Shown here in pieces: positions 1 through 7,955 of a stretch of 11,019 nt of DNA (position 1 is its first letter; every line of letters starts with the position of its first letter). This DNA comes from CAG-1031 sp964556785. GTDB taxonomy: Bacteria > Bacteroidota > Bacteroidia > Bacteroidales > Muribaculaceae. The notes under the pieces were generated by a model, which made no database searches, was not told where the DNA came from, and saw only the letters and a list, made by a program, of their open reading frames with translations. The translations under genes were made by a program, and so were the position numbers. The stretch covers positions 1 to 11,019 of the forward strand of contig CAZKXM010000063.1 of assembly GCA_964556785.1 (NCBI GenBank), written 5' to 3'.

Positions 1-396
1 GCCGGCGGTCAGAACGTCAACAAGGTGGAGTCGGGTGTGCGTCTGCGCTATCAGTTCACCGATCCCCACACTGGCGAACAGGAGGAGATCCTGATCGAAA
101 ACACCGAAACGCGCGACCAGCCAAAAAACAAGGAGAACGCCATGCGGCAGCTGCGCTCAATTCTCTACGACAAGGAGCTGCAGTATCGACTTCAGGAGCA
201 GGCTAAGGTTGAAGCCGGCAAGAAGAAGATTGAATGGGGCTCGCAGATACGGTCATACGTTTTCGATGACCGTCGTGTGAAAGATCACCGCACCGGCTGG
301 CAGACATCGGATGTCAACGGAGTGATGGACGGCGATATCGACGACTTCATCAAGGCTTACCTGATGGAGTTTGCCGGCACGGAGGAGCAGGCGTGA
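1..396 (+). CDS. prfB: Peptide chain release factor 2, C-terminal part (5' end outside window)
   Basis: Release factor 2 recognises UAA and UGA stop codons on the ribosome and triggers hydrolysis of peptidyl-tRNA. The frame is open from base 1, giving 131 residues to a TGA stop. The universal GGQ motif, which reaches the peptidyl transferase centre, lies at the very start of the fragment (codons 2-4) inside the family context AGGQNVNKVESGVR. RF2 rather than RF1 is indicated by the C-terminal block QIRSYVFDDRRVKDHRTG, which matches the RF2 version of this region. The codon-recognition (SPF) domain and any programmed frameshift site would lie upstream and cannot be assessed. The last codons contain a GGAGGAG that serves as Shine-Dalgarno for the next gene, whose GTG start overlaps this stop. 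Identification is firm; only the partial state limits it. Confidence 0.95.
   Translation, partial: AGGQNVNKVESGVRLRYQFTDPHTGEQEEILIENTETRDQPKNKENAMRQLRSILYDKELQYRLQEQAKVEAGKKKIEWGSQIRSYVFDDRRVKDHRTGWQTSDVNGVMDGDIDDFIKAYLMEFAGTEEQA
381..387 (+). promoter_or_regulatory. Shine-Dalgarno deciding the GTG start of the acyltransferase
   Basis: GGAGGAG lies 5 nt before the GTG at 393. It is notable because most starts in this window have no purine-rich ribosome-binding site, and it supports the unusual GTG over any later ATG in the frame. It lies within the last codons of prfB. Confidence 0.7.
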
Positions 397-1403
397 GCGC
401 AAACCGCATAGGGTGGCTCGATACGGCGCGCGGGCTTGCGTTCATGGCCGTGATCTACTGCCATCTGCCCATGAGCAGCGGACGCGTGATGGCTTTTTTC
501 GGCCCGGTGTTCCTGTCGGTTTTCTTTTTCGTTTCAGGCTATCTTTTCAAGAGCGGCCAGAGCTTTTCGACGGTTCTGGAGCAGAGGGTGCGCACCCTTC
601 TTATCCCGTTTCTGATTCTTGGCGGGATTATGGTGGCCATAGGCCAGGTGGTTTCTTTCGGGGAGCCGCACTCGTTTACCGATGAGATCAAAGGGCTGCT
701 GCTGCAGAATGGGGAGAACCAGCTGCTATGGTTTATCGCGGCACTGTTTGTCTACAGCATCGTCTTTTATTGGATTGACCGTTTCTGCGCCACAGCTGTC
801 AGGCTGCTGGTGGTGGCTGTGGCCCTGTTTGCGGCCGACTGCCTGGCGCTCTATCATTTGGGGATGCCGCGCATTGCGTGGCATCTGGGCTATGCGGGAT
901 GTGCGTGCTTCTATATGGCTCTGGGGAAGCTTTACCGGATTTATGAACCGCAGATTGACCGCCGGCTGACGCCGCCTGTGCTCGCGCTGCTTGCCGCAGT
1001 TTATGTGGCCGGCATCATGCTGTCGAAGAACCAGATAGGGCACTACGGCAGCTATGCCATTGTAGACTCGATGGCGATTACCGTGATCGGGCTGGCACTT
1101 TTGATAAGCGTGTCGAAAAAGTGGCTCGGGGGCAGCCGGCTGCTGATTTTCGTTGGCGCGAACTCGCTGTTTTATTTCGCGTTTCACGGCAAGGTTTATT
1201 CGCTGATCCTCGCTGTCACCGGAAAGCTTGCACCCGGGCTTATCGACACGGGGAATTTCGGCACTGACCTTATTGTTGCGGGAGCAATCGTGATTCTCGA
1301 CGCGCTTCTGCTGATCTATCCGGCCAAGATCGTGACCCGCTATTGCCCGCAGATTCTCGGGCGGAATTTCAAACTGTGGGGGAATCAGCGCCGCAGCAAA
1401 TAG
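393..1403 (+). CDS. Membrane acyltransferase, acyltransferase-3 family (OafA/NolL-like)
   Basis: Predicted integral-membrane O-acyltransferase of 336 residues. Family members (PF01757) transfer acetyl or similar acyl groups from the cytoplasm onto sugars of surface or secreted polysaccharides. The N-terminus has the family signature: RIGWLDTARGLA (residues 5-16) followed by a conserved histidine in VIYCHLP (His24) in the first membrane helix, then FFFVSGYLF in helix two. About ten hydrophobic segments fill the rest, and the length is normal. The start is GTG at 393, which overlaps the prfB stop (GTGA) and has a good Shine-Dalgarno, GGAGGAG, at 381-387, so translation is probably coupled to prfB. 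The 3' end overlaps the end of the opposing flippase gene by 19 bp, with no terminator between them. The acceptor is unknown; a cell-surface glycan is inferred from the family and the neighbouring flippase. Confidence 0.85.
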   Translation: MSANRIGWLDTARGLAFMAVIYCHLPMSSGRVMAFFGPVFLSVFFFVSGYLFKSGQSFSTVLEQRVRTLLIPFLILGGIMVAIGQVVSFGEPHSFTDEIKGLLLQNGENQLLWFIAALFVYSIVFYWIDRFCATAVRLLVVAVALFAADCLALYHLGMPRIAWHLGYAGCACFYMALGKLYRIYEPQIDRRLTPPVLALLAAVYVAGIMLSKNQIGHYGSYAIVDSMAITVIGLALLISVSKKWLGGSRLLIFVGANSLFYFAFHGKVYSLILAVTGKLAPGLIDTGNFGTDLIVAGAIVILDALLLIYPAKIVTRYCPQILGRNFKLWGNQRRSK

Positions 1404-2869
1404 TTGAGCGCATCGCGCTGAATCACTGACCCTGCAAGATGATTGGCGCCGCAATAGATCGTGGCACCGACGGCTGCCTGAGCCGCCAGCAGCGCCCAGC
1501 CCGCCAGCCAGACCGACAACACCCACATAGCGGCCATTGCCACGAACGTCAGGGCAACATAAGGAACGAGATCGGCAAGAAATGATGTCAGCGAGCGGCA
1601 TGTGAGTCTCACTGTGAGGATGAGGGTAGCCACCCATGTGACAGCCGAGGCTATCACCTGTCCCCAAAGGAAAATGCGAAGACCTTCGGTGGGGTCGGCC
1701 GACGACGAGAGCGCGATCCAGGGCAGCGTGACGATGATTGCGCCGAGGGCCACACCGTCGCGCAGGGCCTCGGTCCACACCATCAGGCGCGAACGACCGA
1801 GCGACAGGATATAGTTATTGTAGAGCGCCACAAGCACCGTAAACACTCCGCGCAACAGCAGAATCTGAAAGAGCACGATCGAGGGATCCCACTTCGTGCC
1901 GAAGAGCACATGGAAGATCGGTGTGGCCATCACGGCGAGAAATCCCATTGCGGGGAAGAGCAGATAGGCCGTGAGGCGGTTCATCTTGGCTGTGGAGGCA
2001 GCAAACTTCTGCGGATCGTCCTGAAACTTCGAGAGCACCGGCAGAAAGGATGATGTGAGCACCTGGCTGAGCGACATCACACCCATCTTGCTCCATTTGT
2101 CGGCCTGAGAGAAGTAGCCCAGAGCCACAAGGCCCACGCGGTTACCGATGAAGAACGAGTAGATGTTCTGAAACAGAGTGTTGAGAAAAGATGTGCCCAT
2201 CACTCCGGCTCCCACTGAGAAAAATCCGCGGAGCACCTGCATCGAGAAATAGCGGCGGGGCATCCAGTCAGAGGTAAGCCATAGCACCAGTGCCTTGCCG
2301 ATGCCAATGGCGATTGTTTGCCATACGATAGCCCATGCTCCCATTCCTGCGATTGCCAGCCAGATGCCGACAACAGCTCCGAGAATCAGGCCGACACTGT
2401 TGGCCACGGCAACCATCCTGACGTCCATGCGCTTCATCAACCTGTTGGTCTGCACGATGGAGAGGGCATTGACGATAAAGGAGAGGAACATCACCCTTGA
2501 GAGAGGAATGAGGCGCGCATCGTGCTGAAACAGGTCGGCTATCCAGGGGGCTATGAGCCAAAGCAGCACATAAAGCCCGATGGCCATCATGAGGTTGAAC
2601 CAGAAGACGGTTGAATAATCGTTGTCGGTAGGAGCCTTTCGCTGGATCAGTGCCGACGAGAAGCCGCTGTCAACGAAGAGTGATGCGAATGCCTGAAACA
2701 CAAGGATTGCGCCCACCAGACCGAAATCTTCCTGCGACAGCATCCGGGCAAGGATAATGCCGGTTACGGCATAGAGAACCTGAGTGGCTACACGGTCAAT
2801 GATGTTCCACTTGATTGTGCGCGCCACAGTGCGCTTGAGCGATCCGTCTTCGGGCTGAGAGCCGGTCAT
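1385..2869 (-). CDS. Polysaccharide / lipopolysaccharide flippase (Wzx/WzxC-like, MOP superfamily)
   Basis: Predicted inner-membrane exporter of 494 residues that would flip undecaprenyl-linked oligosaccharides across the membrane for surface-glycan assembly. The N-terminus has the typical arrangement of the COG2244 / colanic-acid WzxC group: a basic amphipathic stretch (RTIKWNIIDRVATQ), then ILARMLSQEDFGLVGAI and DSGFSSALIQRK, followed by repeated hydrophobic helices consistent with 12-14 membrane segments. Length is normal and no disruption is seen. It starts at an ATG 34 nt downstream of the GIN-domain gene and is probably the last gene of the dusB-GIN-flippase group. No glycosyltransferases or polymerase are adjacent, so this is an isolated flippase rather than part of a capsule locus; its substrate cannot be inferred. 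Its last 19 bp overlap the opposing acyltransferase gene. Confidence 0.88.
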   Translation of the reverse strand: MTGSQPEDGSLKRTVARTIKWNIIDRVATQVLYAVTGIILARMLSQEDFGLVGAILVFQAFASLFVDSGFSSALIQRKAPTDNDYSTVFWFNLMMAIGLYVLLWLIAPWIADLFQHDARLIPLSRVMFLSFIVNALSIVQTNRLMKRMDVRMVAVANSVGLILGAVVGIWLAIAGMGAWAIVWQTIAIGIGKALVLWLTSDWMPRRYFSMQVLRGFFSVGAGVMGTSFLNTLFQNIYSFFIGNRVGLVALGYFSQADKWSKMGVMSLSQVLTSSFLPVLSKFQDDPQKFAASTAKMNRLTAYLLFPAMGFLAVMATPIFHVLFGTKWDPSIVLFQILLLRGVFTVLVALYNNYILSLGRSRLMVWTEALRDGVALGAIIVTLPWIALSSSADPTEGLRIFLWGQVIASAVTWVATLILTVRLTCRSLTSFLADLVPYVALTFVAMAAMWVLSVWLAGWALLAAQAAVGATIYCGANHLAGSVIQRDALNYLLRR

Positions 2870-2903
2870 GAGGGTGTGAGAGGGTTGGGGAGAGAAACGT
2901 TGA

Positions 2904-3602
2904 TCAGAGCAATTTCTCCACTTTTACGCCCACAGCCCTGTTGCGCAGCTCGGGAGAGCCTTTGTAATAAACCGTTGTTGAACCGAGACCGCTTATTTTC
3001 AAGAGCTTATCAGGGTTGCAACCGATGGCGCCGGTGCCGTAGGCGCGCACCTTGACATTTTGTGCGAGCAGTCCGTCGGCCTGAATGGTTCCGGTGCCAT
3101 ACATGGTGAGTGTCAGGTCGTCGCATTTGCCGTAGAGCGAAATCTGGCCTTTGCCGGTCTTAACCGCGGCCGTCACCTGAGTGGCAGTGATATCACGCAC
3201 GGCTATGCGACCGTTGCCGATCAGGGAGGCTGAGAAGCAAGGGCACGGAAGCACGGTCATCACTCTGACGAGCGAGTCGCCCGAATTTTCCACCTTCGTG
3301 AGGAATGAGGAATAAACGGTCACGGTGGGAATGTCGGTGAGCTTCATCTCCGATGCCGGAACGGTGAAACTCACAGAGAGCTCGCCGTTTTTGTTTGACA
3401 GCCCGATCATCGATGCCATCTCGGGGGCTTTTGTCGAGAAAATCACCAGGCCGGCCGAGTCGGGGTTGCAGCGATAGTCGACGTTTATGCTTTCAACCAC
3501 CTTGAGTTTGCTGAATTCGCCGACATTGAGCGAATAGGTCTCGGCGTTGAGCGATATGACAGCCAGCAGGGCGGCGATATAGGTAGCTATAATCCTGTTC
3601 AT
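2904..3602 (-). CDS. Exported head-GIN-domain (DUF2807) protein
   Basis: A 232-residue protein with a probable Sec signal peptide (MNRIIATYIAALLAVISLNA, cleavage likely after Ala20), so it is expected in the periplasm or at the cell surface. The body resembles the Bacteroidota 'putative auto-transporter adhesin, head GIN domain' family (PF10988), whose biochemical role is unknown. The family features are visible: an early segment FSKLKVVESINVDYR, then a right-handed beta-helix-like series of turns of about 20 residues marked by GNGRI (129), GKGQI (150), GTGTI (169), GTGAI (189) and GLGST (205). Five cysteines occur in the mature part, including a CPC at 120-122. The start overlaps the dusB stop by 4 nt (ATGA), which implies translational coupling. 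No lipobox is seen. Function remains unassigned; adhesion or an envelope role is only a family-level guess. Confidence 0.82.
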   Translation of the reverse strand: MNRIIATYIAALLAVISLNAETYSLNVGEFSKLKVVESINVDYRCNPDSAGLVIFSTKAPEMASMIGLSNKNGELSVSFTVPASEMKLTDIPTVTVYSSFLTKVENSGDSLVRVMTVLPCPCFSASLIGNGRIAVRDITATQVTAAVKTGKGQISLYGKCDDLTLTMYGTGTIQADGLLAQNVKVRAYGTGAIGCNPDKLLKISGLGSTTVYYKGSPELRNRAVGVKVEKLL

Positions 3603-4612
3603 TGGAGATCGGGAGTGAGAATTGAGGGTGTGTTTGGTAAAATGTCAGTTTCAATGCGCTGAAGCACCTCGTCGAGCTTGGCGACAGTGTCGGCGCGGAG
3701 CATTTCGATGCGTGTGTCGCGGAAGTGAGGAATGCCTTTGAAAAGCGGCGAAGCTGCCAGATGGCGCCTTATGTGGAGAATGCCGCGATATTCATCGATG
3801 CGGTCAACGCTTTCGGCAATCTGGCGCCTGAGCAGGGCGAAGCGTTCGGCCAGCCCCGGCATGGGGCCTGAGGTTTTGCCTAACGCAAGAGCGATTTCAC
3901 GGAAAATCCATGGAGCTCCGATCGACGCGCGCCCCACCATCACACCGTCGACCCCATAGCGGCTGAATGCCTCGCGGGCGCCTTCGCCCGAAGTGATGTC
4001 GCCGTTTCCGATAACGGGGATCGTGAGCCGCGGATTCTCTTTGACGCGGGCAATCATCTCCCAGTCGGCCGAACCGGTGTACATCTGCGAGCGTGTGCGG
4101 CCATGCACGGTGAGTGCCTGAATGCCGCAATCCTGCAGCTGTTCGGCCAGAGTGACGATTATTTTCTGTTCGTGGTCCCAGCCCAGGCGTGTCTTCACCG
4201 TTACTGGCAGCTTGACCGACTTGACCACCTCGCGGGTGATTTCGAGCATCTTGGGCACATTGCGGAGCATTCCGGCTCCGGCACCTTTGCCGGCAACTTT
4301 CTTCACCGGGCAGCCGAAGTTGATGTCGATAATGTCGGGCCCCGCGGCTTCAACAATGCGTGCGGCCTCAACCATCGGCTCAACCTCGCGGCCATAGATC
4401 TGGATGGCTGTGGGGCGCTCGCCCGGATCGATGGAGAGCTTGCGGGTTGTGGCAGCGATGTTGCGAATCAGGGCGTCGGCGCTGACAAACTCGGTGTAGG
4501 TCATATCGGCCCCCTGCTCCTTGCAGATCAGGCGGAACGAACGGTCGGTGACATCCTCCATCGGAGCGAGCATCACCGGGTTTGGGCCAAGGTCAATATG
4601 TCCGATTTTCAT
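3599..4612 (-). CDS. dusB: tRNA-dihydrouridine synthase (DusB/NifR3 family)
   Basis: FMN-dependent enzyme that reduces specific uridines in the D-loop of tRNA to dihydrouridine using NAD(P)H. The 337-residue protein has the expected layout: an N-terminal TIM barrel opening with VMLAPMEDVTDRSFR, the catalytic-cysteine motif DINFGCPVKKVAGKGAG (Cys101, the general acid in the family), the FMN/tRNA-contacting VKTRLGW (139-145), LTVHGRTR (167-174), the phosphate-binding IGNGDI (201-206) and GVMVGRASIGAPWIF (223-237), then a helical C-terminal domain that contacts tRNA. It is full length. The ATG start is supported by a TAACTTTG -7 element 7 nt upstream. The stop overlaps the start of the GIN-domain gene. 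Assignment to the DusB/NifR3 branch is by overall motif resemblance; which uridine it modifies is not shown by the sequence. Confidence 0.93.
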   Translation of the reverse strand: MKIGHIDLGPNPVMLAPMEDVTDRSFRLICKEQGADMTYTEFVSADALIRNIAATTRKLSIDPGERPTAIQIYGREVEPMVEAARIVEAAGPDIIDINFGCPVKKVAGKGAGAGMLRNVPKMLEITREVVKSVKLPVTVKTRLGWDHEQKIIVTLAEQLQDCGIQALTVHGRTRSQMYTGSADWEMIARVKENPRLTIPVIGNGDITSGEGAREAFSRYGVDGVMVGRASIGAPWIFREIALALGKTSGPMPGLAERFALLRRQIAESVDRIDEYRGILHIRRHLAASPLFKGIPHFRDTRIEMLRADTVAKLDEVLQRIETDILPNTPSILTPDLQ

Positions 4613-4619
4613 TGAGCGT

Positions 4620-4627
4620 CAAAGTTA
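4620..4627 (-). promoter_or_regulatory. Candidate Bacteroidota -7 element for dusB
   Basis: On the minus strand TAACTTTG matches the Bacteroidota -7 consensus TAnnTTTG exactly and ends 7 nt before the dusB ATG. No clear TTTG -33 box lies 19-20 nt further upstream, so the match is partial. If used, the 5' leader would be only a few nucleotides. It lies in the 53-nt recQ-dusB gap, where I see no convincing terminator hairpin. Confidence 0.55.
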
Positions 4628-4665
4628 CGAAAAAATCGTCAGACTCAGAGCACACTCTCACCTGC

Positions 4666-6495
4666 TCAGCGGTTGGCGAAGAATTGGGTGAAAGGTTTCC
4701 AGTAACGGTTGAGTTTGCGCTCGCCCACACCTTCAACCTGTGAGAACTCGGCAAATGTTGTCGGGCGCAATTGGGCCATGTGGCGCAAGGATTTGTCGGA
4801 GAACACGATATAGGGGGGCACGCCCTCCTGCTGAGCAATCTGAGTACGCAGTTTCTTGAGCCCGCTCATGAGCGCTTCCTCGGAGTCGACCGGACGCATG
4901 GCCGATGCGCGTGAACGGCTCTGACGCGGAGAGTCGGTGTTGCGGGCCGGCGGCTCATACAGGGCAAGCTCGACGTTGCTCCGCAGGCGGAGCAGCTCGG
5001 CTCCGGCGTGGGTTACGCGAAGATGGTTGAAATCGTCGTAAGCCACGTCGAGCAGCCCCATCTGGATCATCTGTGCGATGTAGGCGCGCCAATGGGCGGC
5101 GCTGAGGTCGCGGCCGACGCCGAAGGTGGGGAGCAGGTGCCAGCGGCGCTGCACGATGTCGGGGGCGGCGTTGGCACGGAGCAGGTCGACAATCATGTTG
5201 ACCGACGCCCGGCCTTCGGTGCGGATCACGGCGCTGAGGGCTTTCTGGACAATGACCGTGCCGTCGATACTGACCGGCGGATGGCGGCACACATCGCAAT
5301 TTCCGCAGTTGTCGGTGGAGGGTTCGTTGAAATAATTGAGGAGCACGCGCCGGCGGCACACTTTTGCCTCGGCATAGTCCATCATTGTGCGGAGTTTGCG
5401 GAGGTTGACGGCGCTCTGTCCGCTCTCGCGTGCGAATTTCTGAAGGGTCACGAGATCGGCCAGCGAGTAGAACATCAGCGCTTCGGCCGGCAATCCGTCG
5501 CGGCCCGCGCGGCCAATCTCCTGATAGTAGCTCTCGATGTTCTGCGGCAGGTTGTTGTGGATCACCCAGCGGATGTTGCTTTTGTCGATTCCCATGCCGA
5601 AGGCCACCGTGGCACAGATTGCCTGCAGACGCCCGTTGATGAAATCGGATTGCACCCGGTTGCGCTCCTCGGCCGGGAGCCCGGCATGGTAGGCAGCCAC
5701 CTTGAAGCCGCGGAGCGAAAGCTCTTCGGCGAGTTTCTCGGTTGTTTTCCGGCTAAGGCAGTAGACAATGCCCGAGTCGAGGGGATGACGGCGGATCATG
5801 TCGGCGATAATGCTGATGCGCTTGGCGCGCGTGGGCGACATCATTGCCGAGAGGGATATGTTAGGGCGGTCAAATGAAGCGCAGAAGCGTGCCGGATTCT
5901 GCAGCCCGAGCTGCAGGGCGATGTCGTCGCGCGTGAGCCGGTCGGCAGTGGCTGTGAGGGCCATCACAGGCACGTCGGGCCACCGGGTTTTGAGCGCTCT
6001 GAGCTGGGTGTAGACAGGGCGGAAATCGTGGCCCCACTGCGAAATGCAGTGAGCTTCGTCAATTGCAAACAGGGCGATAGGGAGGGAGGCTGACCAACGG
6101 TCAATCTCGGCCATAAGCCGCTCGGGAGAAATATAGAGGATCTTTACGCGGGCATGCATCAGAGCCTCCATGGCGGCATGGTTTTCACTCTCGCTGTGAA
6201 GGGAGTGGACAGCGGCGGCGGGGATTCCGTTGGCTGTGAGTGCGGCAACCTGATCGTTCATGAGCGCGATCAGCGGTGACACCACTATCACCACTCCGCC
6301 GTCGGCCAGCAGCGCCGGCATCTGATAACACATCGATTTGCCACCGCCTGTCGGCATGAGCACCAGGGTGTCGCGCCCCTGCATTGCAGCCGTGATGACA
6401 TCGAGCTGCATGGGGCGGAATGAGGTGTAGCCGTAGAAACGCCTCAGCAGGGCGTGGGCAGCGGCAGAGATCTCTGCAGCGCTTTTCAATGCCAT
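4666..6495 (-). CDS. recQ: ATP-dependent DNA helicase RecQ
   Basis: 3'-5' superfamily 2 DNA helicase for recombination and repair at stalled or gapped DNA. The 609-residue protein carries all parts of a complete bacterial RecQ: motif 0 (FRPMQLDVI, 26-34), Walker A PTGGGKS (48-54), DEAH box (146-149) with the aromatic-rich loop ISQWGHDFRPVY (151-162), motif III ALTATA (179-184), motif VI QEIGRAGRDG (325-334), the zinc-binding cysteines C380, C397, C400 and C403, a winged-helix RQC region (about 410-510), and a C-terminal HRDC domain (about 541-609). A polar linker (about 515-540) precedes HRDC. The ATG overlaps the end of the sensor-kinase gene by 10 bp, so translation may be coupled to it. 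No residue expected for catalysis is missing. Confidence 0.96.
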   Translation of the reverse strand: MALKSAAEISAAAHALLRRFYGYTSFRPMQLDVITAAMQGRDTLVLMPTGGGKSMCYQMPALLADGGVVIVVSPLIALMNDQVAALTANGIPAAAVHSLHSESENHAAMEALMHARVKILYISPERLMAEIDRWSASLPIALFAIDEAHCISQWGHDFRPVYTQLRALKTRWPDVPVMALTATADRLTRDDIALQLGLQNPARFCASFDRPNISLSAMMSPTRAKRISIIADMIRRHPLDSGIVYCLSRKTTEKLAEELSLRGFKVAAYHAGLPAEERNRVQSDFINGRLQAICATVAFGMGIDKSNIRWVIHNNLPQNIESYYQEIGRAGRDGLPAEALMFYSLADLVTLQKFARESGQSAVNLRKLRTMMDYAEAKVCRRRVLLNYFNEPSTDNCGNCDVCRHPPVSIDGTVIVQKALSAVIRTEGRASVNMIVDLLRANAAPDIVQRRWHLLPTFGVGRDLSAAHWRAYIAQMIQMGLLDVAYDDFNHLRVTHAGAELLRLRSNVELALYEPPARNTDSPRQSRSRASAMRPVDSEEALMSGLKKLRTQIAQQEGVPPYIVFSDKSLRHMAQLRPTTFAEFSQVEGVGERKLNRYWKPFTQFFANR

Positions 6496-7955
6496 TTCTT
6501 GAGCGAGAAAACAAATTCGAGACCGCCGGTTGAACGGTTATGAACCGAAACGGTGCCACCGAGCGATGTGATGGTGTTCTTGACGATCGGCAAGCCGAGG
6601 CCTGTGCCTCCCACTTTGCGCGAGCGGCCCGAGTCGACACGGTAGAAGCGCTCGAAAAGGTGAGGCAGGTGCTCGGGGTCGACACCCACGCCGTTGTCGG
6701 CGAAAGCGAACACGTAGAACTTCGGCGACTCTGAAACGAGCGAGAATTTCATCTCTGTTCCGCGGCTGTGGATCGTTGCGTTCTTGATGAGGTTCATGAG
6801 CATGCCGCTGAGAAGATTCTGATTTCCTTGCACGTTGCAGTCGAGCGGCACATCGAAGCTGAACTTCATGTCGCCTGCCAGATGAGAGGCTTCGACATCG
6901 TTCTCGATCGAGAAGAGAAGATCGTGCATGTTGACTTCGCTCAGGGGGATATTGTCGGCACCCTCCTCAAGGCGGGTCATTGTGGAGATGTCGTTGAGCA
7001 GGCTGCACAGACGCTCAACGTTGTCGAGCGTTCGCGAAAGGAAGTGTCGGCGCGTTTCCTCGTCCATGTCGGGATTCGAGAGAATGGTGTCGAGATAGCC
7101 GCGGATCACTCCGATCGGGGTTTTGAGCTCATGGTTGATGTTGTTGGTGAGCTGCCGGCGCATTCTCGACTTCTCCTCCACTGCGTGAAGGGCAATGCGG
7201 TGTTCGCGGTTGCTTCGCTCAACGGCCTTGATGCGCTGCTCGTAGATGCGGAAAATCTCGCGGGAGATGTCGCCGAGCTCGTCGTGAGGCAGTTCGTCGA
7301 TATTGCCGATCGGCTTGCCTTCGGCGGCATTGTTGGCAAAATCGCGCAGCAGGGTGATGTTACGTGCCAGGAACTTGGTTGACCAATAAACCACGGCTGT
7401 TGCGACGAGTGTCAGCACTATGGCGAGGATCCAAAGCGAGGTGTCGGATGTGATGGCCCGGGTGATGGAGTAGTTGTAAGGCATCGCGGTGACCACCTTG
7501 AGATTGCCGTCGCGGCTGGTGACACCGTGGAGATAGAAGAGCTTGTCGGACGTCGATGTTGCCGGGAGAATGTTGATATCGTCGGCCTCGGGAACGCTGT
7601 TGCCATCCTCGCTCTGCTCGAACAGGGCGGGATTGTAGGGGATAGGGTCGCCCAGATGGGCTATGATGGCGTTGCGGCTGCCGTAGACGGTTACGTGGAC
7701 GTCGTCGAAAAGCGAGTTTTCGAAATACTGGCCTATGAATTCAACGAACTCGGGGATGTCGAGGTCGCGCTCATAGACATAGAGGATGCGGCTGTTGATC
7801 ATCGACAGCTCGGTGCGGATGCGGTTGGCCCTGAACTCCTTCTGGTTCTGATACTGCCACACCACGAGCACGGCTATGATTGCCCACACAAGGGCCACCG
7901 TGCGAAAGAACAGGCGCCAGCGGTAAGACTGACTAATCCGCTTCCTTAAAGCCAT
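6486..7955 (-). CDS. Membrane sensor histidine kinase of a two-component system
   Basis: A 489-residue HisKA-type kinase, the likely partner of the response regulator upstream. Order of parts: a membrane helix at about 15-34, a periplasmic sensing region of about 140 residues (35-173), a second helix at about 174-191, a HAMP-like linker (192-240), then the dimerisation/phosphoacceptor helix with INHELKTP (phosphorylated His275), an N box NLIKNATIHS (388-397), G1 DNGVGV (420-425), F box HLFERFYR (432-439) and G2 GGTGLGLPIVK (449-459). All kinase boxes are intact. The periplasmic region shows no recognised ligand motif, so the signal is unknown. Its start lies inside the end of the response-regulator gene (23-bp overlap) and its end overlaps the recQ start, so all three genes are probably co-transcribed. 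Confidence 0.93.
   Translation of the reverse strand: MALRKRISQSYRWRLFFRTVALVWAIIAVLVVWQYQNQKEFRANRIRTELSMINSRILYVYERDLDIPEFVEFIGQYFENSLFDDVHVTVYGSRNAIIAHLGDPIPYNPALFEQSEDGNSVPEADDINILPATSTSDKLFYLHGVTSRDGNLKVVTAMPYNYSITRAITSDTSLWILAIVLTLVATAVVYWSTKFLARNITLLRDFANNAAEGKPIGNIDELPHDELGDISREIFRIYEQRIKAVERSNREHRIALHAVEEKSRMRRQLTNNINHELKTPIGVIRGYLDTILSNPDMDEETRRHFLSRTLDNVERLCSLLNDISTMTRLEEGADNIPLSEVNMHDLLFSIENDVEASHLAGDMKFSFDVPLDCNVQGNQNLLSGMLMNLIKNATIHSRGTEMKFSLVSESPKFYVFAFADNGVGVDPEHLPHLFERFYRVDSGRSRKVGGTGLGLPIVKNTITSLGGTVSVHNRSTGGLEFVFSLKKWH

Noticed and set aside
726..1778. 350-codon open frame on the minus strand across the acyltransferase and flippase 3' ends
   Set aside because: It overlaps two well-supported genes, its translation is rich in Arg, His and Pro with no recognisable domain, and it is explained by GC-rich codon positions in the opposite strand.
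4103..4615. 170-codon plus-strand open frame inside dusB
   Set aside because: Antisense to catalytic dusB motifs and ends at the dusB start; no support of its own.
4613..4665. Possible terminator between recQ and dusB
   Set aside because: The AGAG/CTCT hairpin is only 4 bp and is not directly followed by the T-run, so it is too weak to call.
5008..5877. 289-codon open frame on the plus strand inside recQ
   Set aside because: Fully antisense to intact recQ motifs; the translation has no family resemblance or initiation signal.
6768..7382. 204-codon plus-strand open frame inside the kinase gene
   Set aside because: Antisense shadow of the HisKA and HAMP coding region; no start signal or domain.
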